Assembly (NCBI GenBank): GCA_964019135.1
Contig: CAXHSH010001423.1
Location: 88,650-152,649 of the forward strand
Origin: Arenicola marina
Lineage: Eukaryota > Annelida > Polychaeta > Arenicolidae
Reading direction: 5' to 3'
DNA length: 64,000 bases
Both the position numbers and the translations under genes were made by a program. Under the pieces are notes generated by a model. The model searched no databases, had not been told where the DNA came from, and worked only from the letters and a program-made list of their open reading frames with translations. Every line of letters starts with the position of its first letter. The first letter of the stretch is position 1. Shown here piece after piece: positions 38,401 to 52,000 of the stretch.

Positions 38401-41400
38401 TGTGGCACCGCCGGTCCCAATGCCAACCGCAGGGCCTGTGGCACCGCCTGTCCCAATGCCAACCGCAGGGTCTGTGGCATCGCCGGTCCCAATGCGAACC
38501 GCACGGACTGTGGCAGCGCCGGTCCCAATGCCAACCGCAGGGCATGTGGCATCGCCGGTCCCAATGCCAACCGCAGGGCCTGTGGCCCCGCCGGTCCCAA
38601 TGCCAAACGCAGGGCCTGTGGCACCGCCGGTCCCAATGCCTACCGCAGGGCATGTGCCATCGCCGGTCCCAATGGCAAATGCAAGGACTGTGGCACCGCC
38701 GGTCCCAATACCAACCGCAGGGCGTGTGGCATCGGCGTTCCCAATGCCAACCGCAGGGACTGTAGCTCCGCCGGTCCCAATGCCAACCGTAGGGGCCTAT
38801 GACACCACCGGTCCCAATGCCAACCGCAGGGCCTGTGGCACCGCCTGTCCCAACGCCAACCGTAGGGCCTGTGGCACCGCTGGTCCCAATGCCATCCACA
38901 GGGCCTGTGGCATCGGCGGTCCCAATGCCAACCGCAGGGACTGTGGCACCGCCGATCCGAATGCCAACCGCAGGGCCTGTGGCCCCGCCGGTAGCAATTC
39001 CAACCGCAGGGCCTGTGGCACCGCCTGTCCCAATGCCAACCGCAGGGCCTGTGGCACCGCCTGTCCCAATGCCAACCGCCGGGTCTGTGGCAGCGCCGGT
39101 CCCAATGCCAACCGCAGGGACTATGGCACCGCCGGCCCCAATGCCAACCGCAGGGCCTGTGGCACCGCCGGTCCCAATGCCAACCGCAGGGCCTGTGGCA
39201 TCGGCGGTCCCAATGCCAACCCCAGGGCCTGTCGCAGCGCCGGTCCGAATGCCAACCACAAGGCCTGTGGCACCGCCGGTCCCAATTCCAACCACAGGGC
39301 CTGTGACACCGCCGGTCCCAATGCCAACCGCAGGGCCTGTGGCATCGCCGGTCCCAATGCCAACCGCAGGGCCTGTGACACCACCGGTCCCAATGCCAAC
39401 CGCAGGGCTTGTGGCATCGCCGGCCCCAAAGCCAACCGCAGGGCCTGTGGCACCGCCTGTCCCAATGCCAACCGCAGGGCGTGCGGCCCCGCCGGTCCCA
39501 ATGCAAATCACAGGGCCTGTCGCACCGCCGGTCCGAATGCCAACCGCAGGGACTGTGGCACCGCCGGTCCCAATGCCAACCCCAGGGCCTGTGGCACCGT
39601 TGGTCCCAATGCCAACCGCAGGGTGTGTGGCATCGGCGTTCCCAATGCCAACCGCAGGGATTGTGGCACCGCCGGTCCCAATGCCAACCGTAGGGGCCTG
39701 TGGCACCACCGGTCCCAATGCCAACCGCAGGGCCTGTGGCACCGCCGGTCCCAATGCCAACCGGAGGGGCTGTGGCACCGCCTGTCCCAATGCCAACCGT
39801 AGGGCCTGTGGCACCGCTGGTCCCAATGCCAACCACAGGGCCTGTGGCATCGTCGGTCCCAATGCCAACCGCAGGGACTGTGCCACCGCCGGTCCGAATG
39901 CCAACCGCAGGGTCTGTGGCACCGCCGGTCCCAATGCCAACCGGAGGGGCTGTGGCACCGCCTGTGCCAATGCCAACCGTAGGGCCTGTTGCACCGCTGG
40001 TCCCAATGCCAACCACAGGGCCTGTGGCATCGGCGGTCCCAATGCCAGCCGCAGGGACTGTGGCACCGCCGGTCCGAATGCCAACCGCAGGGCCTGTGGC
40101 ACCGCCGCTCCCAATGCCAACCGCAGGGCCTGTGGCACCGCCGCTCCCAATGCCAACCGCAGGGCCTGTGGCATCGGCGGTCCCAATGCCAACCGCAGGG
40201 CCTGTCGCACCGCCTGTCCTAATGCCAACCGCAGGGACTGTGGTACCGCCGGTCCCAATACCAACCGCCGGGCCTGTGGCATCGCCGGTCCCAACGCCAA
40301 CCGCAGGGCCTGTGGCACCGCCAGTCCGAATGCCAACCGCAGGGACTGTGGCACCGCCGGTCCCAATGCCAACCGCAGGGCTTGTGGCAGCGCTGGTCCC
40401 AATGCCAACCGCAGGGCGTGTGACATCGGCGTTCCCAATGCCAACCGCAGGGACTGTGGCACCGCCGGTCCCAGTGCCAACCGTAGGGGCCTATGGCACC
40501 ACCGGTCCCAATGCCAACCGCAGGGCCTGTGGCACCGCCGGTCCCAATGCCAACCAGAGGGGCTGTGGCACCGCCTGTCCCAATGCCAACCGTAGGGCCT
40601 GTTGCACCGCTGGTCCCAATGCCAACCACAGGGCCTGTGGCATCGTCGGTCCCAATGCCAGCCGCAGGGACTGTGGCACCGCCGGTCCGAATGCCAACCG
40701 CAGGGCCTGTGGCACCGCCGGTAGCAATTCCAACCGCAGGGCCTGTGACACCGCCGGTCCCAATGCCAACCGCAGGGCCTGTGGCATCGCCGGTCCCAAT
40801 GCCAACCACAGGGCCTGTGACACCGCCGGTCCCAATGCCAACCGCAGGGCCTGTGGCATCGCCGGTCCCAAAGCCAACTGCAGGGACTTTTTCACCGCCG
40901 GTCCCAATGCCAACCGCAGGGCCTGTGGCACCGCCTGTCCCAATGCCAACCGCAGGGCCTATGGCAGCGGCGTTCCCACTGCCAACCGCAGGGACTGTGG
41001 CACGGCCGGTCCCAATGCGAACCGTAGGGGCCTGTGGTACCGCCGGTCCCAATACCAACCGCAGGGCCTGTGGCATCGCCTGTCCCAATACCAACCGCTG
41101 GGCCTGTGGCATCGCCGGTCCCAACGCCAACCGCAGGGCCTGTGGCACCGCCTGTCCGAATGCCAACCGTAGGGACTGTGGCACCCCCGGTCCCAATGCC
41201 AACCGCAGGGCGTGTGGCATCGGCGTTCCCAATGCCAACTGCAAGGACTGTGGCACCGCCGGTCCTAATGCCAACCGTAGGGGCCGATGGCACCACCGGT
41301 CCCAATGCCAACCGCAGGGACTGTGGCACCGCCGGTCCTAATGCCAACCGTAGGGGCCTGTGGCACCGCCGGTCCCAATGCCAACCGGAGGGGCTGTGGC

Positions 41401-42419
41401 ACCGCCTGTCCCAATGCCAACCGTAGGGCCTGTGGCACCGCTGGTCCCAATGCCATCCACAGGGCCTGTGGCATCGGCGGTCCCAATGCCAACCGCAGGG
41501 CCTGTGGCCCCGCCGGTACCAAATGCCAAATTCAGGGCTTGTGGCACCGCCTGTCCCAATGCCAACCGCAGGGCCTGTGGCCCCGCCGGTCCCAATGCCA
41601 ATCACAGGGCCTGTCGCACCGTCTGTCCCAATGCCAACCGCAGGGACAGTGGTACCGCCGGTCCCAAAACCAACCGCAGAGCCTGTGGCCTCGCCGGTCC
41701 CAACGCCAACCGCAGGGCCTGTGGCACCGCCTGTCCGAATGCCAACCGCAGAGACTGTGGCACCGCCGGTCCCAATGCCAACCCCAGGGCCTGTGGCACC
41801 GCTGGTCCCAATGCCAACCGCAGGGCGTGTGACATCGGCGTTCCCAATGCCAACCGCAGGGACTGTGGCACCGCCGGTCCCAATGCCAACCGTAGAGGCC
41901 TGTGGCACCACCGGTCCCAATGCCAACCGCAGGGCCTGTCTCGCCGCCGGGCCCAATGCCAACCGGAGGGGCTGTGGCACCGCCTGTCCCAATGCCAACC
42001 GTAGGGCCTGTGGCACCGCTGGTCCCAATGCCAACCACAGGGCCTGTGGCATCGTCGGTCCCAATGCCAACCGCAGGGACTGTGGCACCGCCGGTCCGAA
42101 TGCCAACCGCAGGGCCTGTGGCACCGCCAGTAGCAATTCCAACCGCAGGGCCTGTGACACCGCCGGTCCCAATGCCAACCGCAGGGCCTGTGGCATCGCA
42201 GGTCCCAATGCCAACCGCAAGGCCTGTGACACCGCCGGTCCCAATGCCAACCGCAGGGCCTGTGGCATCGCCGGTCCCAAAGCCAACTGCAGGGACTTTG
42301 GCACCGCCGGTCCCAATGCCAACGGCAGGGCCTGTGGCATCGCCGGTCCCAATGCCAACCGCTGGGCCTGTGGTATCGCCGGCCCCAATGCCAACCGCAA
42401 GGCCTGTGGCATCGCCGAT

Positions 42420-45400
42420 CCCAATGCCAACCGCAGGGCCTGTGGCACCGCTGGTCCCAATGCCATCCACAGGGCCTGTGGCATCGGCGGTCCCAATGCC
42501 AACCGCAGGGCCTGTGACACCACCGGTCCCAATGCCAACCGCAGGGCTTGTGGCATCGCCGGTCCCAAAGCCAACCGCAGGGCCTGTGGCACCGCCTGTC
42601 CCAATGCCAACCGCAGGGCCTGTGGCCCCGCCGGTCCCAATGCCAAACTCAGGGCTTGTGGCACCGCCTGTCCCAATGCCAACCGCAGGGCCTGTGGCCC
42701 CGCCGGTCCCAATGCCAATCACAGGGCCTGTCGCACCGCCTGTCCCAATGCCAACCGCAGGGACAGTGGTACCGCCGGTCCCAAAACCAACCGCAGGGCC
42801 TGTGGCTTCGCCGGTCCCAACGCCAACCGCAGGGCCTGTGGCACCGCCTGTCCGAATGCCAACCGCAGAGACTGTGGCACCGCCGGTCCCAATGCCAACC
42901 CCAGGGCCTGTGGCACCGCTGGTCCCAATGCCAACCGCAGGGCGTGTGGCACCGCCGGTCCCAATGCCAACCGTAGGGGCCTGTGGCACCACCGGTCCCA
43001 ATGCCAACCGCAGGGCCTGTGGCACCGCCGGTCCCAATGCCAACCGGAGGGCCTGTGGCACCGCTGGTCCCAATGCCAACCACAGGGCCTGTGGCATCGT
43101 CGGTCCCAATGCCAACCGCAGGGACTGTGGCACCGCCGGTCCGAATGCCAACCGCAGGGCCTGTGGCACCGCCGGTAGCAATTCCAACCGCAGGGCCTGT
43201 GACACCGCCGGTCCCAATGCCAACCGCAGGGCCTGTGGCATCGCCGGTCCCAATGCCAACCGCAAGGCCTGTGACACCGCCGGTCCCAATGCCAACCGCA
43301 GGGCCTGTGGCATCGCCGGTCACAAAGCCAACTGCAGGGACTTTGGCACCGCCTGTCCCAATGCCAACCGCCGGGTCTTTGGCATCGCCGGTCCCAATGC
43401 CAACCGCTGGGCCTGTGGCATCGCCGGCCCCAATGCCAACCGCAAGGCCTGTGGCATCGCCGGTCCCAATGCCAACCGCAGGGCCTGTTGCACCGCCGGT
43501 CCCAATGCCAACCGCAGGGCCTGTGGCACCGTCTGTCCCAATGCCAACTGCAGGGCCTGTGGCACCGCCGGTCCCAATGCCAACCGCAGGGCATGTGGCA
43601 TCGCCGGTCCCAATGGCAACCGCAGGGACTGTGGCACCGCCGGTCCCAATACCAACCGCAGGGCCTGTGGCACCGCTTGTCCCAATGCCAACAGCAGGGC
43701 CTGTGGCACCGCCTGTCCTAATGCCAACCGCAGAGCCTGTGGCATCGCCGGTCCCAACGCCAACCGCAGGGCCTGTGGCACCGCCTGTCGGAATGCCAAC
43801 CGTAGGGACTGTGGCACCCCCGGTCCCAATGCCAACCGCAGGGCCTGTGGCACCGCTGGTCCCAATGCCAACCGCAGAGCGTGTGGCATCGGCGTTCCCA
43901 ATGCCAACCGCAGGGACTGTGGCACCGCCGGTCCCAATGCCAAACGTAGGGGCCTATGGCACCACCAGTCCCAATGCCAACCGCAGGGCCTGTGGCACCG
44001 CCTGTCCCAATGCCAACCGGAGGGGCTGTGGCACCGCCTGTCCCAATGCCAACTGTAGGGCCTGTGGCATCGCTGGTCCGAATGCCAACCGCAGGGCCTG
44101 TGGCACCGCCGGTCCGAATGCCAACCGCAGGGCCTGTGGCACCGCCGGTAGCAAGTCCAACCGCAGGGCCTGTGACACCCTCGGTCCCAATGCCAACCGC
44201 AGGGCCTGTGGCACCGCCTGTCCCAATGCCAACAGCATGGCCTGTGGCATCGCCGGTCCCAAAGCCAACCGCAGGGACTTTGGCACCGCCGGTCCCAAGG
44301 CCAACCGCAGGGCAAGTGGCATCGGCGGTCCCAATGCCAACCGCAGGGCCTGTCGCACCGCCGGTCCAAATGCCAACCACAGGGCCTGTGGCACCGCTGG
44401 TCCCAATGCCATCCACAGGGCCTGTGGCATCGGCGGTCCCAATGCCAACCGCAGGGCCTGTGACACCACCGGTCCCAATGCCAACCGCAGGGCTTGTGGC
44501 ATCGCCGGTCCCAAAGCCAACCGCAGGGCCTGTGGCACCGCCTGTCCCAATGCCAACCGCAGGGCCTGTGGCCCCGCCGGTCCCAATGCCAAACTCAGGG
44601 CTTGTGGCACCGCCTGTCCCAATGCCAACCGCAGGGCCTGTGGCCCCGCCGGTCCCAATGCCAATCACAGGGCCTGTCGCACCGCCTGTCCCAATGCCAA
44701 CCGCAGGGACAGTGGTACCGCCGGTCCCAAAACCAACCGCAGGCCCTGTGGCTTCGCCGGTCCCAACGCCAACCGCAGGGCCTGTGGCACCGCCTGTCCG
44801 AATGCCAACCGCAGAGACTGTGGCACCGCCGGTCCCAATGCCAACCCCAGGGCCTGTGGCACCGCTGGTCCCAATGCCAACCGCAGGGCGTGTGGCACCG
44901 CCGGTCCCAATGCCAACCGTAGGGGCCTGTGGCACCACCGGTCCCAATGCCAACCGCAGGGCCTGTGGCACCGCCGGTCCCAATGCCAACCGGAGGGCCT
45001 GTGGCACCGCTGGTCCCAATGCCAACCACAGGGCCTGTGGCATCGTCGGTCCCAATGCCAACCGCAGGGACTGTGGCACCGCCGGTCCGAATGCCAACCG
45101 CAGGGCCTGTGGCACCGCCGGTAGCAATTCCAACCGCAGGGCCTGTGACACCGCCGGTCCCAATGCCAACCGCAGGGCCTGTGGCATCGCCGGTCCCAAT
45201 GCCAACCGCAAGGCCTGTGACACCGCCGGTCCCAATGCCAACCGCAGGGCCTGTGGCATCGCCGGTCACAAAGCCAACTGCAGGGACTTTGGCACCGCCT
45301 GTCCCAATGCCAACCGCCGGGTCTTTGGCATCGCCGGTCCCAATGCCAACCGCTGGGCCTGTGGCATCGCCGGCCCCAATGCCAACCGCAAGGCCTGTGG

Positions 45401-46020
45401 CATCGCCGATCCCAATGCCAACCGCAGGGCCTGTTGCACCGCCGGTCCCAATGCCAACCGCAGGGCCTGTGGCACCGTCTGTCCCAATGCCAACTGCAGG
45501 GCCTGTGGCACCGCCGGTCCCAATGCCAACCGCAGGGCATGTGGCATCGCCGGTCCCAATGGCAACCGCAGGGACTGTGGCACCGCCGGTCCCAATACCA
45601 ACCGCAGGGCCTGTGGCACCGCTTGTCCCAATGCCAACAGCAGGGCCTGTGGCACCGCCTGTCCTAATGCCAACCGCAGAGCCTGTGGCATCGCCGGTCC
45701 CAACGCCAACAGCAGGGCCTGTGGCACCGCCTGTCGGAATGCCAACCGTAGGGACTGTGGCACCCCCGGTCCCAATGCCAACCGCAGGGCCTGGGGCACC
45801 GCTGGTCCCAATGCCAACCGCAGAGCGTGTGGCATCGGCGTTCCCAATGCCAACCGCAGGGACTGTGGCACCGCCGGTCCCAATGCCAACCGTAGGGGCC
45901 TATGGCACCACCGGTCCCAATGCCAACCGCAGGGCCTGTGGCACCGCCTGTCCCAATGCCAACCGGAGGGGCTGTGGCACCGCCTGTCCCAATGCCAACC
46001 GTAGGGCCTGTGGCACCGCT
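42420..46020. repeat. About 1.95-kb tandem higher-order repeat
   Basis: Segments starting near 42420 and 44366 match with an offset of 1,946 bases (54 units plus 2 bases), including the AAACTCAGGGCTTG unit and the GGTCACAAAGCC unit. The first copy ends near 44060-44365, where unrelated variants appear. Confidence 0.75.
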
Positions 46021-49000
46021 GGTCCCAATGCCAACCCCAGGGCCTGTGGCACCGCTGGTCCCAATGCCAACCGCAGGGCGTGTGACATCGGCGTTCCCAA
46101 TGCCAACCGCAGGGACTGTGGCACCGCCGGTCCCAATGCCAACCGTAGGGGCCTGTGGCACCACCGGTCCCAATGCCAACCCTAGGGCCTGTGGCACCGC
46201 CGGTCCGAATGCCAACCGCAGGGCCTGTGGCACCGCCGGTAGCAAGTCCAACCGCAGGGCCTGTGACACCCTCGATCCCAATGCCAACCGCCGGGCCTGT
46301 GGCATCGCCGGTCCCAATGCCAACCGCAAGGCCTGTGACACCGCCGGTCCCAGTGCCAACCGCAGGGCCTGTGGCATCGCAGGTCCCAAAGCCAACTGCA
46401 GGGACTTTGTCACCGCCGGTCCGAATGCCAACCGCAGGGCCTGTGGCACCGCCTGTCCTAATGCCAACCGCAGGGACTGTGGCATCGCCGGTCCCAATCC
46501 AACCGCAGGCCCTGTGACACCGCCGGTCCCAATGCCAACAGCATGGCCTGTGGCATCGCCGGTCCCAAAGCCAACCGCAGGGACTTTGGCACCGCCGGTC
46601 CCAATGCCAACCGCAGGGCAAGTGGCATCGGCGGTCCCAATGCCAACCGCAGGGCCTGTCGCACCGCCGGTCCAAATGCCAACCACAGGGCCTGTGTCAC
46701 CGCCGGTCCGAATTCCAACCACGGGGCCTGTGACACCGCCGGTCCCAATGCCAACCGCAGGGCCTGTGGCATCGCCGGTCCCAATGCCAACCGCAGGGCC
46801 TGTGACACCACCGGTCCCAATGCCAACCGCAGGGCCTGTGGCATAGCCGGTCCCAAAGCCAACCGCAGGGCCTGTGGCACCGCCGGTCCCAATGCCAACC
46901 GCAGGGCCAGTGGCACCGCCTGTCCCAATGCCAACCGCAGGGTCTGTGGCATCGCCGGTCCCAATGCCAACCGGAGGGCCTGTGGCACCGCCTGTCCTAA
47001 TGCCAACCGCAGGGTCTGTGGCATCGCCGCCCCCAATGCCAACCGCAGGGTGTGTGACACCGCCTGCCCCAATGCCAACCGCAGGGACTGTGGCACCGCC
47101 TGTCCTAATGCCAACCGCAGGGCCTGTGGCATCGCCGCCCCCAATGCCAACCGCAGGGCCTGTGGCACCGCCGGTCCCAATGTCAACGACATTGCCTGTG
47201 GCACCGCCTGTCCCAATGCCAACCGCATGGCCTGTGGCATCGCTGGTCCCAATGCCAACTGCAGGGCCTGTGGCACCGCCGGTCCCAATTCCAACCACAG
47301 GGCCTGTGACACCGCCGGGCCCAATGCCAACCGCAGGGACTGTGGCACCGCCGGTCCCGATACCAACCGCAGGGCCTGTGGCATCGCCGGTCTCAATGCC
47401 AAACGCATTGCCTGTGGCACCGCCTGTCCAAATGCCAACCGCAGGGACTGTGGCACCGCCGGTCCCAATACCAACCGCAGGGCCTGTGGCACCGCTGGTC
47501 CCAATGCCAACCGCAGGGCCTGTGGCACCGCCTGTCCTAATGCCAACCGCAGGGCCTGTGGCATCGCCGCTCCCAATGCCAACCGCAGGGCCTGTGGCAC
47601 CGCCGGTCCCAATGCCAACCGCCGGTCTCAATGCCAACCCGCAGGGCCTGTGGCACCGCCAGTCCCAATGCCAACCGCAGGGCCTGTGGCATCGGCGGTC
47701 CCAATGCCAACCGTAGGGCCTGTCGCACCGCCGGTCCCAATTCCAACCGCAGGGCCTTTGGCACCGCCGGTCCCAATTCCAACCGCAGGGCCTGTCGCAC
47801 CGCCGGTCCCAATTCCAACCTCAGGGCCTGTGGCACCGCCGGTCCCAATGCCAATCGCAGGGCCTGTGACATCGCCTGTCCCAATGTCAACCGCAGGGAC
47901 TGTGGCGTCGCCGGTCCCAATGCCAACCGCAGGGCCTGTGGCACCGCCGGTCCCAGTGCCAACCGCAAGGCCTTTGGCATCGCCGGTCCCAATGCCAACC
48001 GCGGGGCCTGTGGCATCGCCGGTCCCAATGCCAACCGCAGGGACTGTGGCATCGCCGGTCCCAAGCCAACCGCAGGCCTTGTGACACCGCCGGTCCCAAT
48101 GCCAACCGGAGGGCCTGTGGCACCGCCTGTCCTAATGCCAACCGCAGTCTCTGTGGCACCGCCGCCCCCAATGCCAACCGCAGGGCCTGTGACACCGGCT
48201 GCCCCAATGCCAACCGCAGGGACTGTGGCACCGCCTGCCCTAATGCCAACCGCAGGGCCTGTGGCATCGCCGCCCCCAATGCCAACCGCAGGGCCTGTGG
48301 CACCGCCGGTCCCAATGTCAACGACATTGCCTGTGGCACCGCCTGTCCCAATGCCAACCGCATGGCCTGTGGCATCGCTGGTCCCAATGCCAACTGCAGG
48401 GCCTGTGGCACCGCCGGTCCCAATTCCAACCACAGCGCCTGTGACACCGCCGGGCCCAATGCCAACCGCTGGGACTGTGGCACCGCCGGTCCCGATACCA
48501 ACCGCAGGGCCTGTGGCATCGCCGGTCTCAATGCCAACCGCATTGCCTGTGGCACCGCCTGTCCAAATGCCAACCGCAGGGACTGTGGCACCGCCGGTCC
48601 CAATACCAACCGCAGGGCCTGTGGCACCGCTGGTCCCAATGCCAACCGCAGGGCCTGTGGCACCGCCTGTCCTAATGCCAACCGCCGGTCCCAATGCCAA
48701 CCCGCAGGGCCTCTGGCACCGCCAGTCCCAATGCCAACCGCAGGGCCTGTGGCATCGGCGGTCCCAATGCCAACCGCAGGGCCTGTCGCACCGCCGGTCC
48801 CAATTCCAACCGCAGGGCCTTTGGCACCGCCGGTCCCAATTCCAACCGCAGGGCCGGTCGCACCGCCGGTCCCAATTCCAACCGCAGGGCCTGTGGCACC
48901 GCCGGTCCCAATGCCAATCGCAGGGCCTGTGACATCGCCCGTCCCAATGTCAACCGCAGGGACTGTGGCGTCGCCGGTCCCAATGCCAATCGCACGTCCT

Positions 49001-52000
49001 GTGGCACCGCCGGTCCCAATGCCAATGGCAGGGCCTGTGACATCGCCTGTCCCAATGTCAACCGCAGGGACTGTGGCGTCGCCGGTCCCAATGCCAACCG
49101 CAGGGCCTGTGGCACCGCCGGTCCCAGTGCCAACCGCAAGGCCTTTGGCATCGCCGGTCCCAATGCCAACCGCGGGGCCTGTGGCATCGCCGGTCCCAAT
49201 GCCAACCGCAGGGACAGTGGTACCGCCGGTCCCAAAACCAACCGCAGGCCCTGTGGCTTCGCCGGTCCCAACGCCAACCGCAGGGCCTGTGGCACCGCCT
49301 GTCCGAATGCCAACCGCAGAGACTGTGGCACCGCCGGTCCCAATGCCAACCCCAGGGCCTGTGGCACCGCTGGTCCCAATGCCAACCGCAGGGCGTGTGG
49401 CACCGCCGGTCCCAATGCCAACCGTAGGGGCCTGTGGCACCACCGGTCCCAATGCCAACCGCAGGGCCTGTGGCACCGCCGGTCCCAATGCCAAGCGGAG
49501 GGCCTGTGGCACCGCTGGTCCCAATGCCAACCACAGGGCCTGTGGCATCGTCGGTCCCAATGCCAACCGCAGGGACTGTGGCACCGCCGGTCCGAATGCC
49601 AACCGCAGGGCCTGTGGCACCGCCGGTAGCAATTCCAACCGCAGGGCCTGTGACACCGCCGGTCCCAATGCCAACCGCAGGGCCTGTGGCATCGCCGGTC
49701 CCAATGCCAACCGCAAGGCCTGTGACACCGCCGGTCCCAATGCCAACCGCAGGGCCTGTGGCATCGCCGGTCACAAAGCCAACTGCAGGGACTTTGGCAC
49801 CGCCTGTCCCAATGCCAACCGCCGGGTCTTTGGCATCGCCGGTCCCAATGCCAACCGCTGGGCCTGTGGCATCGCCGGCCCCAATGCCAACCGCAAGGCC
49901 TGTGGCATCGCCGATCCCAATGCCAACCGCAGGGCCTGTTGCACCGCCGGTCCCAATGCCAACCGCAGGGCCTGTGGCACCGTCTGTCCCAATGCCAACT
50001 GCAGGGCCTGTGGCACGGCCGGTCCCAATGCCAACCGCAGGGCATGTGGCATCGCCGGTCCCAATGGCAACCGCAGGGACTGTGGCACCGCCGGTCCCAA
50101 TACCAACCGCAGGGCCTGTGGCACCGCTTGTCCCAATGCCAACAGCAGGGCCTGTGGCACCGCCTGTCCTAATGCCAACCGCAGAGCCTGTGGCATCGCC
50201 GGTCCCAACGCCAACCGCAGGGCCTGTGGCACCGCCTGTCGGAATGCCAACCGTAGGGACTGTGGCACCCCCGGTCCCAATGCCAACCGCAGGGCCTGGG
50301 GCACCGCTGGTCCCAATGCCAACCGCAGAGCGTGTGGCATCGGCGTTCCCAATGCCAACCGCAGGGACTGTGGCACCGCCGGTCCCAATGCCAACCGTAG
50401 GGGCCTATGGCACCACCGGTCCCAATGCCAACCGCAGGGCCTGTGGCACCGCCTGTCCCAATGCCAACCGGAGGGGCTGTGGCACCGCCTGTCCCAATGC
50501 CAACCGTAGGGCCTGTGGCACCGCTGGTCCCAATGCCAACCCCAGGGCCTGTGGCACCGCTGGTCCCAATGCCAACCGCAGGGCGTGTGACATCGGCGTT
50601 CCCAATGCCAACCGCAGGGACTGTGGCACCGCCGGTCCCAATGCCAACCGTAGGGGCCTGTGGCACCACCGGTCCCAATGCCAACCCCAGGGCCTGTGGC
50701 ACCGACGGTCCCAATGCCAACCGGAGGGGCTGTGGCACCGCCTGTCCCAATGCCAACCGTAGGGCCTGTGGCATCGCTGGTCCGAATGCCAACCGCAGGG
50801 CCTGTGGCACCGCCGGTCCGAATGCCAACCGCAGGGCCTGTGGCACCGCCGGTAGCAAGTCCAACCGCAGGGCCTGTGACACCCTCGGTCCCAATGCCAA
50901 CCGCCGGGCCTGTGGCATCGCCGGTCCCAATGCCAACCGCAAGGCCTGTGACACCGCCGGTCCCAGTGCCAACCGCAGGGCCTGTGGCATCGCAGGTCCC
51001 AAAGCCAACTGCAGGGACTTTGTCACCGCCGGTCCCAATGCCAACCGCAGGGCCTGTGGCACCGCCTGTCCTAATGCCAACCGCAGGGACTGTGGCATCG
51101 CCGGTCCCAATCCAACCGCAGGCCCTGTGACACCGCCGGTCCCAATGCCAACAGCATGGCCTGTGGCATCGCCGGTCCCAAAGCCAACCGCAGGGACTTT
51201 GGCACCGCCGGTCCCAATGCCAACCGCAGGGCAAGTGGCATCGGCGGTCCCAATGCCAACCGCAGGGCCTGTCGCACCGCCGGTCCAAATGCCAACCACA
51301 GGGCCTGTGTCACCGCCGGTCCGAATTCCAACCACGGGGCCTGTGACACCGCCGGTCCCAATGCCAACCGCAGGGCCTGTGGCATCGCCGGTCCCAATGC
51401 CAACCGCAGGGCCTGTGACACCACCGGTCCCAATGCCAACCGCAGGGCCTGTGGCATAGCCGGTCCCAAAGCCAACCGCAGGGCCTGTGGCACCGCCGGT
51501 CCCAATGCCAACCGCAGGGCCAGTGGCACCGCCTGTCCCAATGCCAACCGCAGGGTCTGTGGCATCGCCGGTCCCAATGCCAACCGGAGGGCCTGTGGCA
51601 CCGCCTGTCCTAATGCCAACCGCAGGGTCTGTGGCATCGCCGCCCCCAATGCCAACCGCAGGGTGTGTGACACCGCCTGCCCCAATGCCAACCGCAGGGA
51701 CTGTGGCACCGCCTGTCCTAATGCCAACCGCAGGGCCTGTGGCATCGCCGCCCCCAATGCCAACCGCAGGGCCTGTGGCACCGCCGGTCCCAATGTCAAC
51801 GACATTGCCTGTGGCACCGCCTGTCCCAATGCCAACCGCATGGCCTGTGGCATCGCTGGTCCCAATGCCAACTGCAGGGCCTGTGGCACCGCCGGTCCCA
51901 ATTCCAACCACAGGGCCTGTGACACCGCCGGGCCCAATGCCAACCGCAGGGACTGTGGCACCGCCGGTCCCGATACCAACCGCAGGGCCTGTGGCATCGC